From Parapristionchus giblindavisi (taxonomy: Eukaryota > Nematoda > Chromadorea > Rhabditida > Diplogasteridae), in the NCBI GenBank assembly GCA_943737045.1, contig CALSFV010000406.1:124001-188000 (forward strand): 64,000 bases of DNA. Reading direction: 5' to 3'. Below, one piece after another: positions 48,201-59,911 of the stretch (position 1 is its first letter; each line of letters starts with the position of its first letter). The notes beneath the pieces are model-generated. The model made no database searches. It was not told the origin of the DNA and saw only the letters and a program-made list of their open reading frames with translations. Made by a program: the position numbers and the translations under genes.

Positions 48201-51191
48201 GAATTATTCCATTACCGTGACGGATTTTTCCTGAGTGTTTAAATAAAATTATGTACATTTTAATATGTTTAATTTTATTCAGAACCGTATGCTTCAAAAC
48301 TTTGAAATATTCAAAGCGATCGTAGTTTCGGAAGTGTTTCGGAAAGCTTCCATAGTGTTGTTTCTAAACAAACATGATATATTCGTGGTGAGACCTTCTA
48401 TTTTTTTCACTGTATTTTGAGATAATTTTTTTCTTTGCAGGAGAAGTTACGGTCGGTTCCACTATTGAGATGTTTCCATAATTATCGAGGTAGTAAGACA
48501 TAAATGATATAAAATGTTCTATTAGAGATCCGACCTAACATCTATAGGGGAATGCACTAGAATTCCTGAATATTGATGTAGGAAAAACGATTATATGAGG
48601 CCGTTTGCGTATGAATCGACTTAGTGCCGGCACAGTAAAAAAATTAAATTTTGGAGATCGGGGTTCTCAAGAGTGCTGATTACGATGGCTATGTTCGTTT
48701 TTCACCTAATGCCACCGTTGAGGCCAGACGACGTCGCGTTGAAATCGCGTTTTCAGTCTTTTCTCCTCAACCGATTGTACTAAAAATTGCACATTATGCC
48801 CCTAGGGGCTGAATTTAATGACGCTCACGATTGTCTAATTCATTTTTCTTGAAAAAGTTACTGAAATTTTCAAAATTTGAATTTCTCTCAATGGCAATAG
48901 TGTGTGAGTGAGATACATAGATCGGACGGTAATGACTTCAGGATCTCATAGAAAAAATTTCAGCCAATTTGTGGTAGGTACTTTCGAGAAAATCAACTTT
49001 AAGTGCAGTCAGATTGCCGTTGAAAGAGATGCAATACCGTCCTTTGATCTACCTCCTTGACTCGCTTCCGCCGATCGATAGGCCGTCACGATCGTTGAAA
49101 CAGGCGGTCTCTTTCCTCTACTAAATACTATCTCGTCTCACCGATGAATTTATTTATTTATTTTATTTATTTATCATACATCCAATAAAGATGTGACAAC
49201 ATTTGAAACAAAGAATAAATAAGTGAATTGAGGAATTAATCTTATGAGCATTAGGTGGGTACAAATTAAGATAACATTTACAATTTATCGCTGTTGTAGA
49301 GTAAAGAAACAACACTCGAAAAAAACAACTATTCAAATTAGAATGATAACAATTAAAGCATGTATGTACTCCTCGACAATACTACTACTCTTCTTCAGTG
49401 TAGATCTCATCATAATTATCGTGGACGATGTTCAGATAGACGTGAACTCGTCGACTTCTTCATCTGAACTAATCTCACAGTAGATATTCTTCTCTTCTTT
49501 ATTCCCTTTATTCTGAGAACGAAGTACACGGGATGACCTCTGTAAAGCCTGCGAAGGTGATCAATGACAATATTTATTCATTCATCTTTCTTCCTTTATA
49601 AAAGTACGTCGTCGGATAAAAAGAGGACAAAGTGGAAGGTGCCATCGACCGGGGGACCTATGAAGTGAAGAGGAGTAGCAGTTTTGTCGAGGATTTCATG
49701 CTTTAATTGTTGTCATGCTAATTTAAATATTTGTTTTTTCGAGTGTTGTTTCTTTACTCTACAACAACGATAAATTGTAAATGTTATCTTATTTTGTACC
49801 CACCCAATGCTCATAAGATTAATTCCTCAATTCATCGGTGAGACGAGATAGTATGTAGTAGAGGAAAGAGACCGCCTGTCTTATCGATCGTGACGGCCTA
49901 TCGATCGGGGGAAGAGAGTCAAGGAGGTAGATCAAAGGACGGTATTGCATCTCTTTCAACGGCAATCTGACTGCACTTAAAGTTGATTTTCTCGAAAGTA
50001 CCAACAACAAATTGGCTGAATTTTTTTCTATGAGATCCTGAAGTCATTACCGTCCGATCTATGTATTTCACTCACATACTATTGCCATTGAGAGAAATTC
50101 AAATTTTGAAAATTTCAGTAACTTTTTCATGAAAAATGAATTAGACAATCGTGATCGTCATTAAATTCTGCCCCTAGGGGCATAATGTGCAATTTTTAGT
50201 ACAATTGGTTGAGGAGAAAAGACTGAAAACGCGATTTCAACGCGACGTCGTCTGGCCTCAACGGTGGCTTTAGGTGAAAAATGAACATGACCATCGTCAT
50301 CAGCATCCTTGAGAACCCCGATCCTGAAAATTTAATTTTTTGACTTTGCCAGATTTCATATATTTTAGTCGACTCTTACGCAAACGGTCTCATATATGTG
50401 ATTCTAAATAGTTCAAGCGTTTCAACGAAGATATATTTAATCTGTATAAAATGTACTGGCGTAATTGCGTTGTTACTGGCTGGTAAAACGCAGAAGTTCT
50501 ATTGATCAACCCCTTTTCACTCCCTTACCTCCTCGCGCTCTCTCTGATCTACGTACTATCTCTCTTGGACTCGTTCTCTAAACATATAAATTCATTGTGG
50601 CTATGGCTGGCTACTCTCGTACCAAATAAACAAGTGTATTTTATACGGTCAATATATTGCACCTCATGAAACTTTAACAAATATATCTTCTTCTCAAATT
50701 CGAACATAAAAAGTCTAAATATGATTTGATTATCTCAATAGAGTATTTATAAATGAAAAAATGACATACTATTCACAATAAATACCATACTACAGCTAAT
50801 TGATAAATGAAACTATATATCGCTAGGTGACAACACGGATGAGGACGCTTGTAAGTTCATACAAAAGACGTTCGCTCAGTATGTAAGCCATAAGCATCGT
50901 TTCTACTCCTTCACCACGCGTGCCACAGATACGGATCTTATTGATAGGTAGTCATTATATCTACGACATTTATTCTAAAAAAAACGAAGAAATCAAGCTT
51001 AAAAATTAAAGCTAAATTGCTAATTCAGCTCTTTTTAATGATGTTAAAGTGAAAATGTGTTCATAAAATGTAAATATATCAATTACAAAACAACCGAAAG
51101 TTTAATTTATCTTATCCTTTTTTTCAGAGTTTTCTCCTCAGCTGTTTCTCACATAGTCAATCACAATCTTCGTGCAACTGGTATCAACTAA
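45232..51191 (+). CDS. Heterotrimeric G protein alpha subunit
   Basis: Twelve exons: 45232-45264, 45537-45624, 45770-45812, 46103-46241, 46793-46846, 46962-47077, 47329-47457, 47973-48102, 48283-48384, 48441-48489, 50827-50947 and 51128-51191 (TAA). All phases agree; 355 residues, the normal length. It binds and hydrolyses GTP and couples receptors to effectors at the plasma membrane. Motifs: P-loop [12 protein letters not shown], switch I arginine in [11 protein letters not shown], switch [14 protein letters not shown] with catalytic Gln, NKHD and TRATDT. Compared with the usual GAGESGKST the P-loop has Gly, Ser, Cys and Thr changes. The N-terminus [11 protein letters not shown] keeps Gly2 for myristoylation but lacks the usual palmitoylated Cys. 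The C-terminus [10 protein letters not shown], which chooses the receptor, is not that of Gi, Gs, Gq or G12. A divergent nematode GPA class is likely; I cannot assign the orthologue. Confidence 0.96.
47631..47927. mobile_element. PIF/Harbinger-type MITE in a Galpha intron
   Basis: The ends TGCATCGTTACATTTGCCTG and its complement are inverted for about 25 bp. The element is flanked by TTA at 47628-47630 and 47928-47930, the 3-bp duplication typical of PIF/Harbinger. A second inverted pair lies inside (AACCCTGAATGTCATCAGGG versus CCCTGATGACAATCAGGGTT). Confidence 0.8.
48118..48238. mobile_element. Short copy of the CACTCACAG MITE in a Galpha intron
   Basis: The left end CACTCACAGAACAATCCCT matches the 5288 element and follows TA. 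The right end (TTTTTCCTGAGTG) is an imperfect complement. It is much shorter than the 5288 copy and lies just after the donor of the exon ending at 48102. Confidence 0.7.
48592..50396. mobile_element. 1.8-kb fold-back element with TA ends in a Galpha intron
   Basis: The ends TATGAGGCCGTTTGCGTA and TACGCAAACGGTCTCATA are inverted next to TA. The arms 48592-49335 and 49730-50396 mirror each other (for instance CGTTGAAATCGCGTTTTCAG near 48736 and its complement near 50226). The left arm is interrupted by the AT-rich repeat at 49147-49217. The spacer 49335-49730 is unique and shows no transposase. Confidence 0.88.
50447..50665 (+). mobile_element. Possible solo LTR or retroelement end
   Basis: It starts TGTACTGGCG and has a pyrimidine-rich middle, TATAAATTC at about 50585 and AATAAA at about 50627, and its last 45 bp repeat at 7628-7672. 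This promoter-plus-polyadenylation layout suits an LTR, but no target duplication is evident. Confidence 0.35.
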
Positions 51192-51796
51192 TCGGAAGAA
51201 CTCCGGTGTCCCATGCCACATTCCATAGAAAAAAATCGTCACTTTAATACACTAATATTCCTTTAAAAAACACGTTTATTTTTCTGGTCCGTAGTCTCCT
51301 TCCTGATACGTTGTATGTATTAATATAGAATGAAAGAGAATGAGCAAGTGTGTATGAATATGTACGCTATCGCAATCGGTCCCCCGCAAGTATCCCCTTT
51401 GGATGTGTCAAAATTTCGTGGGGTTTTGGGAGAAACACGGATAAGGTAAACTTGCAAGAGAATATGCGGGTATATTCTAATGGAGTAAACAGGTCACCGA
51501 TGATTATCAATAATATTGCTTAAAGGAACACCATAGCTAAATTTACTCTCTTCTCTGGCAACACTCGCTAGTAGAAACAGAAAACAAGCCTTGCCAGAGC
51601 GGAGATTTTCAAATTAGTTCAGGGTGTTCCTTTCAGTGCCACGACATGAATAGAAGACTTACTTTTTTACACGCCACTTTTCGGATTCACTTCTTTCCTT
51701 CACAATATTTTTTTGTTTTCTTTACCAGTTTATTTATTTAATATTCAGGAAATTCTCACAGCGAAAGTAAGGCTAGGAAATACATTGTGTGAAGCA
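51192..51796. other. Convergent 3' regions of the Galpha and MSP genes
   Basis: About 600 bp between converging stop codons. AATAAATAAA on minus (plus TTTATTTATT near 51730) lies about 65 bp past the MSP-gene stop and is a likely polyadenylation signal. No gene seen. Confidence 0.6.
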
Positions 51797-54700
51797 TTAG
51801 AGATCATTATGAGGTAGTCCTCTTGGTGGTTCTGCTGTCGATTTGGACCTCCTCTTTACACTCAAAACTCGGTTCTTGATCGCACTTGATGCCATGAGAG
51901 GAGGAGAACAGGGAGGAGGGCCAGCTGTGGGGAGTGGAGGCGGCTTACGACGAATACTCTTCGCTGCTACCAGAGGAGGAGCCATTCCTTAATACAAATT
52001 ATTCAGTAAATAATATTTTATAGAAATATTTTTCTTAAAAGCAGATTCGGTGAGGCTACAGTCAATAGTTTTAAGAAAATGAGTGACTATGTGAATTTCT
52101 AACATAGAAAGGAAATTGTTTTTAACTCAAAACTCTGTTCTTGCTATTTTTTTTCAGAGCTGTTTTTTTCCCTACGCCCTGGCTACATTCTCAAGTAGAC
52201 AAAGAAAACGAGAGAGCAATGTCACAGTTGAAAGTTAATTAATTCGAGTGTGCCTTTAAGCGAACATGTAGGATTGATAAAAAATATTGAAGGGGTACAT
52301 ATAACCAAATGTGGCATTATTATTGAAAATTAATGTTATACTACTAGTTATGAAACTTAAAAACAAATATATTGTAACTGAAAGGGTGTGACCGGCATGG
52401 ACCAAAAATCAAGCTCATAACCAAAGTGAGACTGATAGAAATAATAATAAGCGAAACCAATTGGTGGAGGCGCAGATGTGGGTACTCGTGGTGGTCTTCG
52501 ACGATGTTCCGAGAACGATCGAGCAAATGGAAGTGGTGGAGGTGGGCGTGGAGAATTGTCAAGAGGAGGACCTGATTCGGGAATGGGTGGAGGAGGATCA
52601 CGGGGTGATTCGTTTCTCGAGTCGTACTTGATCTAAATCAATATTATATGAATATATTCACTGACCCACCAATTCATTACAATCCAATTTTCAAACATTT
52701 TTTCTCATTGATTATGTGGAAAATCAAAACACTTCATTGCTATAAACATTTCAAGTTCTCAGATTTAAATATTTCAGTCACATCTTTATGTTTCTTTCAG
52801 AAGGTGCAAACTTGTTTAAGAAATTTTGACTGCAAAATATGTTTTGCACTAAATAAGCTGCAATTATTGTTGGACATTGTAATTAGCATGGTGGTTTCTA
52901 GCATTATAATTAATTATTCATGCTTACTCCATTATCTACCGTATCATATTTCGCAATCAATCCAATGACCTTCTTACGGATATCCGAATCATCCTTCCCC
53001 TCTCGTTTCTGAATCATTTTTTCTTGTTAGGTCAACAAAAACATGACAAACTTTGAATGCATCTCTCGGATTGTGATATCGAGACGGACGATAAATAACG
53101 ACTATTTTATCCGTTCCAGGCTCGCCAGCATCTCGAACTATCTATAAAATTGGAGAAATAAAAAAATGTATTGCCGATATTAATCGAATGGAATTTAGAT
53201 AGGTAGAATATTTTCACAAATATGGAAAATTATAATAGCCGTTTGTTAAAAAGATTCATTGATATGAGAGCTTGCCTGAGGGAATTGACTTTCAGACCGG
53301 AGGAGGTGACATAGCGAAAAATAAATTTTTCCGTTTGATGTGGAATAAAATAGTGCACTGCCAGGCGACCTCAGCCACACATATGAGAAAGTTTGATTTT
53401 GTGTCTGAAGGTTACTGTAGGCGAAAATGTTCGGTAGGTCAAAAAAATTATTTCGGCTCCCAAGCATCCGATCGACTCGGGAGTGGTGCCGATCGATTCC
53501 TCAAGCGAATACAACCAACTTTTACTCAGATCACTTTTTGATCAGGACTTCGAAGAATCGAGTTATTATGAAAATAAACTTTTGAAAATTAATTAGTATA
53601 CGACGGTTCTCTAGAAGTAAAAAATTAAATTTGCTTAAAACGTTCTACATTTAATAGCCAACCTTATATTAATATATGAAGGCAAAAAAACCTGTCAACG
53701 ATAGTACACCATAGCAAAATACGACAGCAGCTAATAAAAAACTCACTTCACGATACTCTTTTTTTTATGTGTTTGTCATACTGTATGCGCATCTTTTCAC
53801 GGCTTTATACCCGGCTTCCATGATAAGTGATTTATGGCCAGAAACCGAAGAAGTTCATAAATCGAATACAACCAACTTTTACTCCAACCATTTTAGAAAA
53901 AAAAGCTGCGAGTTATGAACACAATAGAAAAATACGACAGAAACTCAGAAAATACTCACTTCACGATAATCTTTTGATGAAGCGTTATTCACGGCTCTAT
54001 GCCCGACCTCATTAATAGATTTATTCTTGCTCGATTCATTTTGTTTTTAAAATCTTTTTCACTATCGTGTGTTTTAATTTTAAGTAAAAAATCGTATAAA
54101 ACAACATAAATCACTTATCATGGAAGCGGGGTATAAAGCCGTGAAAAGATGCGCATACAGTATGACAAATACATTAAAAAAAGAGTATCTGAAGTGAGTT
54201 TTTTATTAGTTGCTGTCGTATTTTGCTATGGTGTACTATCGTTGACAGGTTTTTTTGCCTTCATATTTTAATATAAGGTTGGTTATTAAATGTAGAACGT
54301 TGTAAGCAAATTTATTTTTTTACTTCTAGAGAACCGTCGTATAGTAATTAATTTTCAAAAGTTTATTTTTATAATAACTCGATTCTTCGGAGTCCTGATT
54401 AAAAAGTGATCTGAGTAAAAGTTGGTTGTATTCGCATGAGGAATCGATCGGCACCACTCCCGAGTCGATCGGACGCTTGGGAGCCGAAATAATTTTTTTT
54501 TACCTACCGAACATTTTCGCCTACAGTAACCTTCAGACACAAAATCAAACTTTCTCATATGTGTGGCTAAGGTCGCCTGGCAGTGCACTATTTTATTCCA
54601 CATCAAACGGAAAAATTTATTTTTCGCTATGTCACCTCATATGTGAGTTCCCTCAGACAGATTCTCATATACATTTATGGGTGATTTGATTGAAGCTTGT

Positions 54701-56121
54701 ATAGTTGTATAAGAAATTTAAATAAAGTTGCCTGGACGATTTTCGTATTAAACATTAGCAATAATTATCGTTCGTGTTGGTTGGCAATAAAGTTGAAGGC
54801 TGTCTTCCTCTTCATTCTATCTTCATCACTGTTTCCTCTCCTTCTCTTCCTCTCTCGTTTCTTCTCTTCTATTCCCGTCTACTATTATATATTCTCCCCT
54901 ACTTCTTCCTCAGACATAGCGGGGTAATGCCCAAAAGTATCACAATGAATGGGGATAAAAAAAACAAGAATGGAGGACGAAAAATAAGGGAAAGTGGTAG
55001 AAGAAGCTTCCGCAACGATGGATCCCCAGAGATGGATGACGGATGGGAAGAAATGGAAAGGGGAGAGTGAGAGAGAAGAGAGGTCAGATTGTGAGATGGG
55101 AGATGACGAAGAGAGTCGGCTGAGGAATATTTCATGCGGGAAAGGGTATCTGGGGAGATTGCGCGATATAAACAATGCGTCAATCGGAAAGAAGAGAAAA
55201 GAATAGTTACCGACTAAGATCGATAATTATGAATACAAAAAATAATTGAATTTGTTAGTTACTGAGTGCTGTATAATATATCACGATAAAATGGGAAAGA
55301 AAGAAGTGTGCAAAAATAGGAGTATCTTTCGCTTTCTAAGTTTACTTATAGAATAAGTTAGGTATCTGACCTGCAATCTGACCGATTGACCGGGTTCCAG
55401 GTTACAGTAGACAGGAGAAACGCGGTACATATGATTGTTTGAACACTTCATCTTCACTGCTATTCTGCAAGGATCCGGTTATATTTATTTATCTATATTT
55501 TTCCTATGCGATGCATTTAACAGAAAAAAATAAACAAATGAATGTGTGTTATCATATCTGGTGTTTGAAGTTTAATTCGATATACGATCACTGAAATGAC
55601 GACGTATATGTTTATTCGCTCCAATTCACGAAAATCAGTCACTACAGCTCCGAAAAATATCCCTCAGGGACCGCATTTCGCATTTTTGTATGGAACGTAT
55701 AAACATACGAGTCAGTAATCATAGAAGCTTTTGTTGATTTCTCTTTGTGTTTTGTAGGGGACCGTGAAATATGAACGTCTGGCTATGTTTTCCTGTCTTG
55801 TTTGTGAGAGAAGAAATAGGCGACGTACCGATGACTTCTACCATTAACTATCATGTGTCGCGATGCGCCACCCTTTGAGGCCGAATAACACGAAAACTGA
55901 AAAAAAATATCATAGGTTCTACTGTTCAAGACCACTTCGTTCTCATGCACAGACCATTTATCTCATTAGTACAATGTCTTTTACCAAGTTCTTTTTTTGC
56001 AAAACTATTAACAATTCTTTTTGCTTAAAAGGGAATTGAAAAAAGAAAATGAGGACAGAGATACATATAATGGTACCTGTGGAGTAAGGAACAAATCGTG
56101 ATCATCATCGTCATACAGCAT
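51797..56121 (-). CDS. MSP-domain protein with proline-rich C-terminal tail
   Basis: Seven exons (minus): 56121-56077, 55896-55829, 55464-55371, 53141-53052, 53008-52940, 52632-52458 and 51987-51797 (TAA). Phases agree; 243 residues. A short acidic start (MLYDDDDHDLFLTPQ) leads into one major-sperm-protein domain at about 16-120: GGASRHMIVNGRSHRIAVKM, KCSNNHMYRVSPVYCNLEPG, then DKIVVIYRPSRYHNPRDAFK. This beta-sandwich fold is used in nematode sperm motility and in VAP-like membrane contact proteins. After a Lys-rich linker (KREGKDDSDIRKKVIGLIAK) the tail is rich in Pro runs (PRDPPPPIPESGPPL, RPPPPLPFARSF, RRKPPPLPTAGPPP), suited to SH3 or WW binding or profilin. No membrane segment, so not a VAP. 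A fold-back element occupies the third intron. A role in sperm is inferred from the domain only. Confidence 0.88.
53263..54670. mobile_element. 1.4-kb fold-back element with TA ends in an MSP-gene intron
   Basis: The left end TATGAGAGCTTGCCTGAGGG and the right end (CCCTCAGACAGATTCTCATA) are inverted next to TA. The arms 53263-53830 and 54115-54670 mirror closely: AAATTTTTCCGTTTGATGTG at 53321 returns inverted at 54600, and the TATACGACGGTTCTCTAGAAG region at 53597 returns near 54345. The centre is near 54000. No transposase is visible. Confidence 0.87.
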
Positions 56122-58235
56122 ATTAGAGTCTCACACACAATTTGAGCCTCAATAACCAATTCTTATATCTTCTTCTACTTCTTCTTATTCTCTTCTTATT
56201 CCTCTTCTTCTTATACTTCCTAGGCTCCGCCTATTTCCTCTTCCACTCCATCTTCCGTCCACATTTCAGGCAATATCTTGATGCTCACTCTTTTCTCTCC
56301 ATTCGATAACTTTCGGAGTACTTGCCTATTGTTTACAAATGTTTAGCATGATCAACCTCACTGTGCGCAATAAATATAATTATTGGATCTAGAAAAAAGT
56401 GGGAAACCGAAATCTACGAGTTACGAGAGTCTAAAAAAAACAACCGCATACCCGAATTAGGAAAGTCTAATTTTGAATTCGAAGAAGTGAATCAAATTCC
56501 GTCATTCCCTTATCGGTTTCAAAGGTACTTTTTAAACCCTGTAATATGGCCATTTTCGGTTTTCTACCCCTCTTTAAAGGGACCGGGAAACGAAAAACAA
56601 GTAGATCTCATATAAAAGAGCTTGAAATTCTGTTTTGAAATATATAATTCTTGTATCATAAGAATTCTCTGGTAAAAAGAACGGAGCAGTTAAAAAACTA
56701 CAGTCTGCTCCAATTGGCGGGAGCCTTTTCCTATTTGCCACACCAACTCTTTGGAGACGACTTGAAATTGAATGTTTTGATGATAATTCTGTCCGCAGTG
56801 GCTATTTATGGAGAATAAAACTCAATAATGGGCTTTTTTGAGCTTTTCGACGGAGTTAGCATACTGTAGTTCGGAAACCTCGCCCGTGGTGTGGAGCAGG
56901 CTACAGTAATCGAACTTCTTACCGGAACGTCGTTTCAAACTTTTAAATATATTTTTCTAATCAGTTTTTTGAGCTTATCAATAAGATATCAACTATTTTA
57001 TCTATTTCGAATCGAAATTTTTGGATGCCAGCTGTCTTTAACGAGACCTAAATAAACAACTAACAATCTTTACAAAAGAGTGATATGGCTCTCCTGTTGA
57101 ATAACTCGAGGAGTTATTTCTCGATGTTGAATATTTTTGTGAATGATGTGTATCGTGACGCTCTCTCATTTAATTTAATTACTATTTTATTTTCTAAAGA
57201 AACTTTTCATTATGTTCACAAGTGGATTGCACAGCGATTCTGACATTAACCGAAAAAATAAATGTTATCATATTCCATGAAAGATTCGCTACCAAAATGA
57301 AACAATGTATGAAGGCAAAATGGGTTAGGATAGTTCGACTATGTCATACTTTCTCAAATTCATGACTAGAATAGTAAACAAAGGAAGAATATGAAACGTA
57401 ATTGGGACTAGAATAATTGGGATTGATTGACGAGGTCAGTGGTACATTAAAGCGAATTCGTATAGCACTTGGTCTCTCGAAAAAAGGTAGAATTTAGCTA
57501 AGCAAGCAAGTGAAAATCATAAAGGAGGGATTAGATATTATGACACATGATCTAGAATGGGCGAACTCAACCACTCTGGCTGGGAGGTGGGAAACACTTC
57601 GAGTTTAATGTTTTTAACATCTGTTAATTTAATATTTAAAACAGTCTGAAGAGTCTGAAGAGTAATTTCTCGAAAATTTTTAGCTAGCATTTGTGAATGA
57701 GATAGTCTAGAAAGAAACCCATCTTGAATGGTTGAAATACAGAAAACAAATGCTCGAAAATGGGGAAAACATGTGTTTGAGCGGTGAAAACGGGCAATGT
57801 TTTGATAATAATTGATAGATTGATTACTATGGGCGAGATTCACCTGGGAAAAGAGATCATGAATAAAATAAGAAAGAAAAGATGAAAATGAAAATTATAA
57901 AGTGGAAAACAGGGGCGTGGCTTTTAGGGGCGGAAGAGCCTTGGAAGAAATCAGACTTGATCAGTTTGTCCAAACATAGTGAAGGTTGCATTGGTGGTGG
58001 GTCGAGTCGAGGATGATTGACCCGATCGAGAGGAGGGGTAGACTACTGTGGATTGTGAGAGTAGATCGTGATGGCTACATGAAAGCATTTAATCAATATC
58101 GGTTAATTATTCATAACTCATTGGAACATTTTTTATTATTCTAAAGTCATAGTAATTACTTCATGTACATACAAGTTTTATCTTCTTTCTTGTAAATATA
58201 AGAAAACGAAAAATGATATTTCATTATTTTACTTA
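56122..58235. other. Gap of about 2.1 kb upstream of the MSP gene
   Basis: It holds the MSP-gene promoter and the 3' side of sad-1. A minus AATAAA (plus TTTATT at 58132-58137) about 100 bp past the sad-1 stop is a likely polyadenylation signal. The open frame 57538-57843 (minus) has no splice or family support. Confidence 0.5.
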
Positions 58236-59840
58236 CTATTTAGGCGATGTGGGCTCCGATTTCAGGACAACAATGGAGGATCGATTGAAGGGGAACTTTT
58301 GCGGGGTCGGGGAATACTTATTACTGCTACAATTATTGCTCGAGTTCGGGCCTGAACAGTGCCTAGACAGGGCGGGTGCGGTATTTGAATCTTGGGAGGA
58401 CGAATTGTTGCGTCGAGAAGCAGCTGGTGATGTGTAGGAAGAGGCTGAAAGAGAAGAAATGTTCATGACAAGAAATGTGCACAAAGTACATGACGACCAC
58501 TAATCACACGGAACTGATGCTGAACCGCTAAACTTCTTTTGGCCGCTTAAAATTTTTTTAAAGATACTAAATGCCATACAGATGGGTATCATATTTGCTC
58601 TCCCGGTTATTTTACATATTGAAAAAATGAAAAAAAACTGAAGTGTTAAAAGTATGTGAACTTCTCAGATCGTTAGATTATTTTTGGATTACATTGTGTA
58701 CTTTATATTTGAATTAAATTAAAAGCATTTTTCAGAGGATCAGCGTCAGTTGTGTCTTCTCCTAGAGAGAAGTCTACAGGCGGACAGTTCACGGCAAGTA
58801 TGTGCTGGTTGCCTCCAGCAGAAGAGAAGACAGGATGTAGAGAAAGAAGTTATAGAGATCACACTTTTTTTCATTTCATTCATTTTTGATATTCATTCGA
58901 CGAAATTTATTGTTTAAAACTGAAAAAACAATAGATAGATTCATATGATAGATTGGCAATGGTTGGCACAGCAAATCGAATCGAGGACGTACTACCAAAA
59001 AAACATAATCGATACTACTGCAAGCTATATGCCGATTGAGAACGAGAATAGAGACATCAGCAGTCTCTTCCATCAGAGAATCGTTAAAGGTGCAATAGTG
59101 GATATGCATGAAACATGATAAACCGTTTATCTGTTAAACATAACACCATATGCGTATGCTGAGGCGTCTGACACCCCATCCCCTATACTCTTGTTACGTC
59201 ATGTTTATGGCAAATGAACGGTTTTCCAAGCTTCGTGGCCACGTCTCCAATAACGATTCTCTTTTGGATCTCAATTCATATTAGATCACGAATCGAACAC
59301 GTGTTGTTGCACGTTACCGTTGGCTATTGTGATGAAAGAAGAGTGAGAGGTTCAAGAAAAGGAAGCTCCGCCCCCTTTTCGGAACCTCTTAATTTCTATA
59401 GTGTAGAATCAGATCAGCCTGAGATATGTATATTCCGGAAGAAAAGAGAGAAAAACGGCAGAAAAGTGGAAAGGAATAGTTGAAGAAGATTAGTAAATAA
59501 TATGGAAAATTGCCAGCATTCAGCGGACGAGAACAGAGATGGTGGAACAAAAAAACGGGATTATAAACATACTGTTATTAGAGCCAACTGATCTCATTGA
59601 GGAAGAATGCCGATCAATATAGGATGAATCGCCTTTCTGAAATTGGATAAGGTTCAGGAATTGTTAGAGAGAAAGGAGTATTTTTTTTAAATAATCGAAA
59701 AAAATTGTTGAAGCATTAGAAATTAGAAATTGATTTTCATGAAATACTACTGGATTTCTCTCCGCACTGGACTATAAAAAAACGAGTTTTCTGAAACTCA
59801 ACCCAGGACTCTAGTGCATGATCTCATCGATTGCGTGAAA

Positions 59841-59911
<71 letters not shown>

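Noticed and set aside
57538..57843. 101-codon minus frame upstream of the MSP gene
   Set aside because: A phase-consistent first exon with ATG was found at 56121, so no upstream coding exon is needed and the frame has no other support.
58213..58437. Plus-strand frame with many Leu and Glu
   Set aside because: It is antisense to the last sad-1 exon, whose minus reading matches the nematode SAD-1 tail and fits the splice phase.
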